From assembly GCA_025061245.1 (NCBI GenBank), contig JANZKD010000002.1:1-31787 (forward strand): 31,787 bases of DNA, in the 5' to 3' direction. Both the position numbers and the translations under genes were made by a program. Shown here in pieces: positions 23,363 to 30,594 of this stretch. This DNA is from Candidatus Culexmicrobium profundum. GTDB taxonomy: Archaea; Thermoproteota; Methanomethylicia; Culexarchaeales; Culexmicrobiaceae. Every line of letters begins with the position of its first letter. Positions within the stretch are counted from its first letter, which is position 1. Under the pieces are notes generated by a model. That model had not been told where the DNA came from, searched no databases, and saw only the letters and a list, made by a program, of their open reading frames with translations.

Positions 23363-23950
23363 ATGCTCAGCCTGATCCCACTGTTGTTAAGTATAGTAAT
23401 TGTTTTAATCAATCCTATACTAATGATTCCATTAGTAGTGATCTTCTTAGCCTTCCGATATTTTAAAAATAGAAGTCATAATCATAATAGAAAAGAAGAA
23501 AACACCATTAAAAATAATGATTGCAAGCTTATTTACCCTAAAATTAATGTAAAGAATTTTGATGAGAAAACATTTAATATAAATCTTAAAATTTCAGTGA
23601 CAAAATGCGTCGCCACATATTCTATTGGACTTGGAAGGTACATTTTACTTGGTGCAATTATTTTTAGAAAAATTAAGGATGAATCATTGTTAAAGGAGAT
23701 AATCATAAACTTACCAGTTGATTATTCCTTCACAGTTGTTAGAAGAATTAATGGTTCTGGAGATGTATATCTCCTCTGTCTTAGAGTTAAGTCATCCTTT
23801 CAAAATTATGATAATAAAGTTTCAATGGTTATCGGTATTCTCAATTCACTTGCTACAACCATTCCAGCTGATGAGGTTAAGATTTTGGAGGGCCGCAATT
23901 TGCTTTCTTCAATTCTAAATGTAAATCTAGGTGAAAAGTTGTGGAGGTGA
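23363..23950 (+). CDS. Membrane-anchored protein, first gene of the RadA-SWIM operon
   Basis: A 195-aa protein with a hydrophobic N terminus (about residues 2-35, probably two membrane segments turning at an Asn-Pro), a basic linker (FRYFKNRSHNHNRK), then a soluble domain. The soluble part (VATYSIGLGRYILLGAIIF, DYSFTVVRRINGSGDVYLLC, LATTIPADEVKILEGRNLL) recalls to me the N-terminal domain of archaeal HerA/VirB4/TraG-like ATPases. The next gene encodes only the ATPase-like core, so the two may be halves of one ancestral protein. ATG 23363 has GAGGAG at short spacing. Family not firmly recognised; a role in membrane tethering of the downstream proteins is inference. Confidence 0.7.
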   Translation: MLSLIPLLLSIVIVLINPILMIPLVVIFLAFRYFKNRSHNHNRKEENTIKNNDCKLIYPKINVKNFDEKTFNINLKISVTKCVATYSIGLGRYILLGAIIFRKIKDESLLKEIIINLPVDYSFTVVRRINGSGDVYLLCLRVKSSFQNYDNKVSMVIGILNSLATTIPADEVKILEGRNLLSSILNVNLGEKLWR

Positions 23951-23957
23951 TTGAGGT

Positions 23958-25298
23958 ATGAGTATCATAATTAGTAGCCTTGAAAAAGTAGATATTCGAT
24001 CACTTTTACCAAGAAATTTCTCTCACAAACCTCTCCTCCTAGGAACCTTTGGAAGTGATGTTGATCGAGTATTGATTAATACAACTATAGCTAAGTCAAT
24101 GGATTGGAGAGAAGCTATCTTTATTGATACTACTGGCTACTATCTGAGATTCCAAAAGTTCTTTGAAAATTCCATCCCCCTTGTACTTGGATATAATTAC
24201 TCTATCCCTGTTTTTAACTTGCTTTCTAATGATCCATATCTGCGGGCTGTTGAGCTATCTGAGATATTTAAGATTAGTTTTCATATCAGTGATCAAGCTG
24301 CGAGAATTCTTCAACAAGCATTAATTTCCATGGTGAATCGTGGTGTATATGAGCCGAGCATCGAGGATGTTATTTTAGAAATAGAATCTCAATCGCAAAT
24401 TTCTTCCTACAAATCCAATGTATACAGACTTTTGAGATTATTGGATGTATTGACTTGGGGAAGAGTGGGTGCAGCCTTTAGTGGGGGTAAATGTCCTAAG
24501 GATATTGAAGGTAAGGTGATTTTCGTCGACTTACATTTACTTCCAAGAGAGTATAGAGTTCTAGCCTCCTTCATACTTTTGCTAAGTGTACTTGAAGAGG
24601 AGATTTCAATTGTAGTTGAAGATTCAGATCTATTGTTTCCTGGACTTGTTCGTGCATTGAGAGAAGAATATGCATTAGCATTTGAGAGAATATTCTTTAT
24701 ATTGGATTTAATTAAAAGGTCTCAATGGCTTAACCTTATTCTAGCATGCAGGTCTCCTGGCCTAATATCACCGCGAGTTCGCATTAAATTTAATTATGCC
24801 TTCTCAAGCATACCCCATTCTAGAGAGGAATTCAACTTTCTGTTCAACTACTTCCCATTCTCAAGTTTTAACCCGAAGCTTATTGAGAGAACTCCTCCAA
24901 ATTGCTTCTTAGTTTTCTATGACGGGAGGGTGAAGGTAAGCGAGTTATTCTTTAAATCCATTCCCGACTTGATGGTTAAGGTTGACGAGTTGATAAAACC
25001 AGTTAAACCTAAAGTGACATCTATGCTTCAAAGGCTTTTTAGAAATCTCTCTGAGGCAGCTTTCTATGTTTTATCTTTCCTATCACAGGGCTCAGCTGAT
25101 CGAGATACTCTGATAAGTTATATCGTAGGTGTGTTGGGGCTTGAAAGCAATATTGCCCAGCGAATCATAAATTCACTTTCAGCATATGGTCTAGTTTTCG
25201 AAGTGATTGGGCGAGATGGAAAATACTACTTTAAAATAACTCCCTCAGGTATTGCAGCTCTAAATGAATACCTATCCTATAGGGGTGAAGAAACTTGA
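23958..25298 (+). CDS. Degenerate HerA/VirB4-like ATPase with C-terminal winged helix
   Basis: A 446-aa protein whose layout follows the HerA/FtsK/TraG ATPase fold. Residues 26-45 (LLLGTFGSDVDRVLINTTIA) align with the usual hydrophobic-GxxGxGKS/T loop, but the loop reads GTFGSDVD, so the Walker A lysine is gone. Other matches are LLSNDPYLRAVELSEIF with DQAARILQQAL (about 88-121), KVIFVDLHLLPREYRVLA (186-203), a Walker B-like ISIVVEDSD (216-224), where Glu-Asp replaces Asp-Glu, and LILACRSPGLISPRVR (260-275), like the sensor strand. Residues about 365-440 form a winged helix. It should be unable to hydrolyse ATP normally. ATG 23958 follows GGAGGTGATT. HerA assignment is by motif order and needs structural confirmation. 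Confidence 0.65.
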   Translation: MSIIISSLEKVDIRSLLPRNFSHKPLLLGTFGSDVDRVLINTTIAKSMDWREAIFIDTTGYYLRFQKFFENSIPLVLGYNYSIPVFNLLSNDPYLRAVELSEIFKISFHISDQAARILQQALISMVNRGVYEPSIEDVILEIESQSQISSYKSNVYRLLRLLDVLTWGRVGAAFSGGKCPKDIEGKVIFVDLHLLPREYRVLASFILLLSVLEEEISIVVEDSDLLFPGLVRALREEYALAFERIFFILDLIKRSQWLNLILACRSPGLISPRVRIKFNYAFSSIPHSREEFNFLFNYFPFSSFNPKLIERTPPNCFLVFYDGRVKVSELFFKSIPDLMVKVDELIKPVKPKVTSMLQRLFRNLSEAAFYVLSFLSQGSADRDTLISYIVGVLGLESNIAQRIINSLSAYGLVFEVIGRDGKYYFKITPSGIAALNEYLSYRGEET

Positions 25299-25660
25299 GT
25301 GACTGGATTAAATGGCATAAAGATGGTAGAGGTTTCACATATAAGGTCACAGTTACCTCTAAGGGAGCCATTATCGTGAATTATAGATTGACAAGGAATG
25401 GTAACATTAGACGTGATTTGATTCTAATACCCAAACGATCAAGCTACGCAAAGGAGTATAATGGCAAAATTCTTTTTGAAGAATATTATGATAATCTTAA
25501 AATTAACGCTTTAATTCAAGCATTAAGAGATTTAGCTTCTATACCATCTGCTAATTCTTCTTCCCTTAACCTCATTCATGAAATTGAGAAGATCATTGTT
25601 CATCTCTCTTTTTTGAAAAAATTTTTGAAAGGAGGTGATAAATTTGGAGGAAGCATATGA
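25295..25660 (+). CDS. Hypothetical small protein of the RadA-SWIM operon
   Basis: A 121-aa soluble protein that I do not recognise. The first half appears to be beta-strand rich (WIKWHKDGRGFTYKVTVTSK, then GAIIVNYRLTRNG), the second half helical, ending in a Lys-rich segment. Start is TTG 25295 with GGGGTGA six bases upstream; it overlaps the preceding stop by four bases (TTGA), so it is translationally coupled to the pseudo-ATPase. Its 3' end contains the strong SD for radA and overlaps that start by 17 bases. Position suggests an accessory subunit; nothing in the sequence gives a biochemical role. Confidence 0.7.
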   Translation: MSDWIKWHKDGRGFTYKVTVTSKGAIIVNYRLTRNGNIRRDLILIPKRSSYAKEYNGKILFEEYYDNLKINALIQALRDLASIPSANSSSLNLIHEIEKIIVHLSFLKKFLKGGDKFGGSI

Positions 25661-26624
25661 ATATGTAAAAGAATTAGAGGATCTACCTGGAATAGGCCCA
25701 TTAACAGCTGAAAAACTGAGAAATGCGGGAATTTTCTCACCTAAACAATTAGCTCTCTACAGCATAGATGAACTCTTAATGTACACTGATATCGACGACT
25801 ACAACCGACTAAATAGAGCGTTAATTAGAGTTAGAAGGATCTTTAGACCTTCAATTTTAACTAAAGCCTCTGAATACGCAAATCTACGCAATAAACTTCC
25901 AAAATTAACAACAGGTGTTCAAGCAATAGATCAGCTACTTCAAGGAGGGTTGGAGCCTAGATGCATCTATGAAATAGTAGGTGAATATGGAACTGGAAAG
26001 TCGCAATTATGCTTTCAGTTATCTGTGACGGCGCAATTGACTAGTAATAGGAGGGGTGTTGGAGGAAAAACCTTTTACATAGATACTGAGGGAACATTTT
26101 CAGATAAGAGGGTAATTAGCATAGCGGAAAGATTCAATGTTGATGATCCACTGTCCAACATCTTTGTTTTACAGCCAATGAATGTGGATGAGCAAATAGA
26201 CTGTATCAGAATACTGTTACCTAAATGCATTGAGGAGGAAAATGTAAAACTCATAGTAGTTGACAGCCTAATCTCTCACATTAGGGCTGAATATCGGGGG
26301 AGAGAAATGCTAGTAACTAGGCAGCAAACATTAAACTATATGCTAAACTTTCTTCTGAGAATAGCTATGCTATATAATGCGTATGTAGTTGTAACAAATC
26401 ATGTTGTAGCTAGACCATTAGCAGGTGGTGGAATAATTGCTGCAGGCGGCCATGTGATGGCACATGGAACAACTCATAGACTATTTATGTCTCAAACTTC
26501 AGCTAAGGGTAAGAAGAAAAACATTCTCTATAGAAAAGTAGTTGTAGAGGACAGTCCCTATCTACAAAGAGGGGCATCAACCGTTTTTGGAATTTCAGAG
26601 AAGGGATTAATCGATGTCCTATGA
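25644..26624 (+). CDS. radA: Divergent RadA/Rad51-family recombinase
   Basis: A 326-aa RecA-superfamily ATPase with an N-terminal helix-hairpin-helix domain (LEDLPGIGPLTAEKLRNAG), as in archaeal RadA. Walker A is GEYGTGKS (113-120), Walker B LIVVD (183-187) followed by SLISHIRAEYRGREML, and the L2-proximal region reads VVTNHVVARP with GGHVMAHGTTHR, all near RadA. It differs at several spots: the FxxA polymerisation motif is LTKA (72-75), the Asn-Gln-Val is Asn-His-Val, and loop lengths are shorter. It starts at TTG 25644 after a perfect GGAGGTGAT. Either this is the lineage's main RadA, or a paralogue specialised within this operon; the window cannot decide. ATPase activity is expected. Confidence 0.85.
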   Translation: MEEAYEYVKELEDLPGIGPLTAEKLRNAGIFSPKQLALYSIDELLMYTDIDDYNRLNRALIRVRRIFRPSILTKASEYANLRNKLPKLTTGVQAIDQLLQGGLEPRCIYEIVGEYGTGKSQLCFQLSVTAQLTSNRRGVGGKTFYIDTEGTFSDKRVISIAERFNVDDPLSNIFVLQPMNVDEQIDCIRILLPKCIEEENVKLIVVDSLISHIRAEYRGREMLVTRQQTLNYMLNFLLRIAMLYNAYVVVTNHVVARPLAGGGIIAAGGHVMAHGTTHRLFMSQTSAKGKKKNILYRKVVVEDSPYLQRGASTVFGISEKGLIDVL

Positions 26625-27012
26625 TAAAAGGGCTTTTTTCAATTCAATTTTATCAGTTAGACTTAGAGTTAAAGAGGAGGACTTAAACAAGGCTATAACC
26701 ATTTTTAAGTTAAAGTTCAAGGATAAATCCCAATCCTGGATTAGGCGGTGTATTAGACGTTTAATTGACATTTCAGCTTCACCTAAGCCAAATACATGGA
26801 TTGTGAGGGGGAGACCTATACTTGGAGATTATGAAGCCTTCTATATTATAACGCTACATAGAAGAGATGGGAAATATAGTTGTACCTGTTATGATCCAAA
26901 GAAGCTATTTGGTTATCGTAGAATGAAAGACATTTGCACCCACGTGGGAGCAGTAATCTTGTGGAGAATGATTAAGGAGAAATCAATTGATGATTTCATA
27001 TATCATAAATAG
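26614..27012 (+). CDS. SWIM zinc-finger protein (SWS1/Shu2-like)
   Basis: A 132-aa protein with a complete SWIM domain. The metal ligands are C90, C92, C108 and H110 (KYSCTCYDP, then DICTHVGAVI), giving C-x-C-x15-C-x-H. The alanine three residues after the histidine (A113), the HxxA feature noted as invariant in Shu2/SWS1 proteins, is present. The N-terminal part is basic (SWIRRCIRRL) with a beta-rich segment before the finger. ATG 26614 overlaps the radA end by 11 bases, and its own end overlaps the next gene. SWIM proteins of the Shu2/SWS1 type partner Rad51 paralogues, so adjacency to radA supports a recombination-mediator role; archaeal function remains inferred. Confidence 0.85.
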   Translation: MSYDKRAFFNSILSVRLRVKEEDLNKAITIFKLKFKDKSQSWIRRCIRRLIDISASPKPNTWIVRGRPILGDYEAFYIITLHRRDGKYSCTCYDPKKLFGYRRMKDICTHVGAVILWRMIKEKSIDDFIYHK

Positions 27013-27598
27013 CATAAAATCAAGTCAGGGAAGAATTATAGTAATCTATGGACCTAGAATTAAATATATCATTAACCAAGTGATCGACAGCTTAATCCCA
27101 AATTTAGTAATTTTTGACTCCCCTATTTACTACTCAGATAGGGATGAGGTATTCCTATTGGAGGTTAACACTTTACATCTAAACAATTTGCATGAAACAT
27201 TGATTCAATTGATGCCGAAAATTAATTATATTTTCTTCTCAGCTTTCAATCGTTTTTTGAGAATGTCTTTGCGGCAAAAGAGTGCTTTTACTAAGTTTAG
27301 GTATAATGCGGGATCTAAGCTTTTCCTTAGGGAGTTAAAATTCCTGTTAACGCTAACTAGGTTTAATCAATCTAGTTTAAAGCTAATTTTTCTTCCTCCA
27401 GCGAGATGCATGTGTCGAGAAGATGTCTGGATAATTTTACCGCTTTTCCATAAAGTTTTCAAGCTCTATGCTGACCTAATACTCCTAGTTAGAGAAAATT
27501 GTGTTCTTCAAGTTAAACCTGAACTTAAATCAATTAATCTTCAGAATTACTCTTACTCTGAGGAGGATTTTATTATTAAGAAGTATTTATCTGATTAG
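26990..27598 (+). CDS. RecA-core-like protein lacking Walker motifs
   Basis: A 202-aa protein whose order of strands resembles a RecA core without catalytic residues. Residues 15-28 (GRIIVIYGPRIKYI) look like a Walker A strand and loop with no GK[ST]; residues 79-91 (NYIFFSAFNRFLR) match the RadA stretch LIVVDSLISHIR with Ser in place of Asp; residues 110-137 (KLFLRELKFLLTLTRF, then KLIFLPPA) follow the RadA helix and the strand ending in TNHVVA. It resembles the Walker-less Rad51 paralogues Csm2 and Psy3 in being degenerate. Start is ATG 26990, or TTG 26987, with AAGGAG upstream; it overlaps the SWIM gene. The homology is my reading and unverified. Convergent with the radical SAM gene (4-base overlap). 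Confidence 0.6.
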   Translation: MISYIINSIKSSQGRIIVIYGPRIKYIINQVIDSLIPNLVIFDSPIYYSDRDEVFLLEVNTLHLNNLHETLIQLMPKINYIFFSAFNRFLRMSLRQKSAFTKFRYNAGSKLFLRELKFLLTLTRFNQSSLKLIFLPPARCMCREDVWIILPLFHKVFKLYADLILLVRENCVLQVKPELKSINLQNYSYSEEDFIIKKYLSD

Positions 27599-28707
27599 GA
27601 GACTGGCTTGTAGCATATTCCAAGTTTTTCTGCATATTCAAATGCTTCCTCCATTTCTTTTGCAGTGGGTCTTCTAGCTATGTCTGGATATTTGCTTGGC
27701 TCCCAGGCAACCTTGTATTCCGGTCTATATTGACCCATAATATTTACAAGAGATCTTGGAAGATTTTTTGCGATCCAAGCTAAAACTGGCTTAGTGCAGC
27801 ATTCTAGGTGGTTGGGCATTACTAAGTGTCTAATTATCATGTCTATTCCATAGTCATGCATAATTTTATGATTTCTTGACACTACTTCGAAATAGTTTTT
27901 CACCATGGATAGTCTTTCAGCACATTCGTTGCTACCATACTTAAAGTCAGGTAACCCAATATCTATTATTTCAAGCAATATCTTGATGGTTTCTAAGCTG
28001 CAGTACATATTACTATTCCAGAGTAATGGTACATTAACGTCTAAGTAGCGTAGCGATTCAACTATTGTGTGTAGGTTGGGTGTTGGTTCTCCTCCAACGT
28101 AGTTAATGTTTTTTACTCCCTCCTTTCTTAATATCTCCTGCATTCTTGCCAACTCTCTAGCTGTAACTTGTACTCCTCCTCTTGGATGCACTTGACTTAT
28201 ATCATAGTTTTGGCAAAATACGCATCTAAAGTTGCATGAGCTAAAGAATATTGTTCCACTTGGCACTAGTGGTGCTTCTTCACCCCAATGGTGGAACCAT
28301 GATGAGACGTAGCTTCTTGAATCTAGTCTACAAACTCCCTCTTCACCTTTAGCCCTATTTACACCGCATCTTCTTTCACAGAAATTGCAGTGAGTGAGCA
28401 TCCGCTTGGTTATCTCAATTTTTAGATCCAAGAAACTTACTTCTGGCTTAGATAATTCCTCTAGCTTCATTTTTCCTCTGGCTATTTTTTCATAGATCTC
28501 TCTGAATTCCTTAGCCTTAGCTTCATGCTCGTTCCAGAGTTCATCTTCACTTAATTTCTTTAAATCTACCTCTACTGGTATTCTTTTACAGATTAGATAT
28601 TTGGCTGGCTTCTCATTTTTCATTACGCTTAAGTACCATGACAGCCTACTCCTAACTTCCCGATTTCTCCATACCAATAATGCATCTGGTCTAAAAGCAT
28701 AGTACAT
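27595..28707 (-). CDS. PflA-like radical SAM protein
   Basis: A 370-aa radical SAM enzyme resembling pyruvate-formate-lyase-activating-enzyme relatives (COG1313/PflX-like). The cluster motif is C-x3-C-x2-C in SSCNFRCVFCQNYDISQ. An earlier cysteine group (HCNFCERRCGVNR, then GVCRLDS) suggests an auxiliary Fe-S site or zinc, and NYVGGEPTPNLHTI is the SAM GGE motif. The C-terminal half holds LPDFKYGSNECAERLS and MPNHLECC, as in this group. The substrate is unknown; glycyl-radical activation is not assured, since no glycyl-radical enzyme is nearby. ATG 28707 has only a weak SD. It lies 13 bases downstream of thg1, so the two are likely co-transcribed. Confidence 0.85.
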   Translation of the reverse strand: MYYAFRPDALLVWRNREVRSRLSWYLSVMKNEKPAKYLICKRIPVEVDLKKLSEDELWNEHEAKAKEFREIYEKIARGKMKLEELSKPEVSFLDLKIEITKRMLTHCNFCERRCGVNRAKGEEGVCRLDSRSYVSSWFHHWGEEAPLVPSGTIFFSSCNFRCVFCQNYDISQVHPRGGVQVTARELARMQEILRKEGVKNINYVGGEPTPNLHTIVESLRYLDVNVPLLWNSNMYCSLETIKILLEIIDIGLPDFKYGSNECAERLSMVKNYFEVVSRNHKIMHDYGIDMIIRHLVMPNHLECCTKPVLAWIAKNLPRSLVNIMGQYRPEYKVAWEPSKYPDIARRPTAKEMEEAFEYAEKLGICYKPVS

Positions 28708-28720
28708 TTTCTCAGCTCAT

Positions 28721-29509
28721 TTAATTTTCTCTCAATTCTTTTTCGGCATTCTTAATAATATTTTTAATGTATTCTTCTCCTTCACTAGTGGTGAATAGTG
28801 GTGGATTCCAATCTTCCTCTAATATTCTTCTAACTGCTAAGACTTCTTCTCCCGAAATTGGGTTTTTACATTTCTTCATTTTTAAGCTCCATTTCACTAC
28901 TATTCCTCTCCGCTGCCACGCTGGAGTTTTTGCTAAATTTATTTTTAACTTCTCCATGACTAGGTCATGTAGCTTTTCAGCTTTCATTTTATATAATTTC
29001 TTAGCTGCTTGGCTTGGATTTAATCCTTCCTTTAATAGTGCATGTAATGCATAGGCATTTATGTGATTTCTCCAAGCCTCCATTTGTCTCCATATGAAAT
29101 ATTCTAGGATTTCCTCCTTTGATAATATGATGATGCGGGCATCAAAAGCTAGGCTTTCTTCTCTTCCATACTTCTTAGAAATTTCTAAGGACATCTTACT
29201 GCTAACTATTCCTGAAATTATGGATAGAATCTTCTCTATTCTTCGATTGAAAATATTTTCCTTGAGGAATAGGTAATTTATTTCATCTGACTGAATGTAT
29301 GCTAGAGTTGGATTGAATCCTGATTTAAATACTTCCTTTGCAGTTTCAACCATTAATTTTGCAAAATTTTTGTCAAAGGGTTTTTTGAATCCAATTTCTC
29401 TGCATAATTTCCTAAAGTTTCTACCATCACATCTAACTATGAATGGAATTGTTGGTGGAATTTTAATTACTGAATATGTTTCATGGCTTTTGAAGCTTGT
29501 AACTTTAAT
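28721..29509 (-). CDS. thg1: tRNA(His) guanylyltransferase Thg1-like protein with ATT start
   Basis: Thg1-family 3'-to-5' polymerase, adding G-1 to tRNA(His) or repairing tRNA 5' ends. Motifs: IVRCDGRNF (D28), QSDEINYLF (D75, E76), the metal-binding carboxylates; FNRRIEKILSIISGIVSSK; and the HINAYALHALL stretch. The first ATG in frame (29353, 210 aa) falls after the D28 motif and would give an inactive protein. The frame is open to a stop at 29525-29527, and in that stretch there is no ATG, GTG or TTG. GGAGG (29518-29522) sits 8 bases before an ATT at 29507-29509, giving a 262-aa protein starting at the expected place. The start overlaps the maf stop by five bases. I am confident in the family, moderately so in the ATT start. 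Confidence 0.88.
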   Translation of the reverse strand: MKVTSFKSHETYSVIKIPPTIPFIVRCDGRNFRKLCREIGFKKPFDKNFAKLMVETAKEVFKSGFNPTLAYIQSDEINYLFLKENIFNRRIEKILSIISGIVSSKMSLEISKKYGREESLAFDARIIILSKEEILEYFIWRQMEAWRNHINAYALHALLKEGLNPSQAAKKLYKMKAEKLHDLVMEKLKINLAKTPAWQRRGIVVKWSLKMKKCKNPISGEEVLAVRRILEEDWNPPLFTTSEGEEYIKNIIKNAEKELREN

Positions 29510-30113
29510 GCTCTCTTCCTCCCATTAAATATTCTTCCAGTAGGTTTACGTTTACTTCTTTAAGCATTTCATATAGTTTAGGTAGAGGTAAACCTACTAC
29601 ATTATAGAAGCATCCATTTATTTTGTTTATTAATATTGCACCTAATTCTTGGATTGCATAGGCTCCTGCCTTTCCTAAGGGCTCCTTAGTTTTAACATAG
29701 AATTCTATTTCCTCAATTGAAAGATTTTTCATATAGACTTCTGTTTCAACTATATCCATTATTCTTCTCTTCTTTTCACAGTCTATTACCACTACTCCTG
29801 TAATGACTTTATGTTTTCTTCCATTTAATTCTAGTAAAATCTCTTTTGCCTCATTAAGGTTTCTTGGTTTTCCTATTATTTTTCCATCTAATTCAATGAT
29901 GGTATCAGCAGCAATTATAATGCCCTCCTTAACCTCTTCCATAATACTTTCCGCTTTCATTACTGCTGTTTTTAGTACTTTTCTTCTGGGGTCATTTTCT
30001 TTAATTTCTTCCTCATCTATTTTTGGGGGTATTACTTGGAGATTTTTGATGTATCTTCTCAAGAGTTTTTGTCTTCTAGGAGATGTTGATGCTAAAACTA
30101 TTTTCCTCTTCAT
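29505..30113 (-). CDS. Maf-family nucleotide pyrophosphatase
   Basis: A 202-aa Maf/Ham1-fold house-cleaning enzyme that hydrolyses non-canonical or excess nucleoside triphosphates (dTTP/UTP type or modified pyrimidines). Motifs are ASTSPRRQKLLRR at the N terminus, IIAADTIIELDGKIIGKP (with the catalytic Asp and Lys), KHKVITGV, and the C-terminal KINGCFYNVVGLPL. Length is typical. ATG 30113. The 3' end encodes the SD for thg1, linking the two genes; both relate to nucleotides or tRNA. Which base is preferred cannot be read safely from the sequence. Confidence 0.92.
   Translation of the reverse strand: MKRKIVLASTSPRRQKLLRRYIKNLQVIPPKIDEEEIKENDPRRKVLKTAVMKAESIMEEVKEGIIIAADTIIELDGKIIGKPRNLNEAKEILLELNGRKHKVITGVVVIDCEKKRRIMDIVETEVYMKNLSIEEIEFYVKTKEPLGKAGAYAIQELGAILINKINGCFYNVVGLPLPKLYEMLKEVNVNLLEEYLMGGREH
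29518..29522 (-). promoter_or_regulatory. Shine-Dalgarno deciding the non-ATG start of thg1
   Basis: GGAGG on the minus strand, embedded in the last codons of maf, with an 8-base spacer to ATT 29509. No ATG/GTG/TTG exists in the thg1 frame between the upstream stop and residue 53, so this SD supports initiation at ATT. Confidence 0.55.
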
Positions 30114-30171
30114 AGTTGCACCATAATTATTTTGTACTTAATAATATGATATTGCTTTTTAGGGGGGTTAA

Positions 30172-30594
30172 ATGAGTTTACTTTCAACGAGTGTGACTAG
30201 TAGGCAGCTTAAAGGCGAAAACTTGTTAGTCTATGGTAAATGCATTGAAGTTGAATTCCCGGATATTCTAAGAAGATTCTCACAGAATCGAATACCATTA
30301 AGTGTATGCATGGAAAAGGTGCATATGAATGTTGTTGGATTTAAATTATTAAACATAATTAAATTGTCGAAAATAAAAAGCCTCACTATTCTAACTCCTG
30401 ACGGTTCACCTCACTGTATTCAGCTACACTATATTGGAGAACACATTAAGAGGGCATTGGGAGAAAGCTTGCCGATAAAGCATTTTGTGATTGAGAAGGG
30501 AAAAGTTTTTGAAATTCCAATTAGAGTTGTTAGATTGTCTCGTCATTTATCAGAATGTAGTGAATTAATGTTTGGAGCTGAAGCGAATGAGTAA
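30172..30594 (+). CDS. Hypothetical protein, 140 aa
   Basis: I do not recognise this protein. It is soluble, about 140 aa, with mixed alpha/beta composition; a central segment (KSLTILTPDGSPHCIQLHYI) has a strand-turn-strand look, and cysteines and histidines (C74, His-rich IGEHIKRA) are scattered without a metal motif. ATG 30172 follows GGGGGGTTAA. It is divergent from maf, with 58 bases between, which must contain its promoter. The next gene overlaps it by eight bases, so the two form a pair. Confidence 0.7.
   Translation: MSLLSTSVTSRQLKGENLLVYGKCIEVEFPDILRRFSQNRIPLSVCMEKVHMNVVGFKLLNIIKLSKIKSLTILTPDGSPHCIQLHYIGEHIKRALGESLPIKHFVIEKGKVFEIPIRVVRLSRHLSECSELMFGAEANE

Noticed and set aside
23958..25298. 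HerA-like gene as a pseudogene
   Set aside because: The frame is intact over 446 codons, has a good SD, and the fold motifs outside the catalytic residues are kept, so loss of the P-loop looks selected rather than decay.
28721..29353. Thg1 as a 210-aa protein from the first ATG
   Set aside because: This removes the conserved CDGRNF metal-binding motif, which is encoded in frame just upstream.
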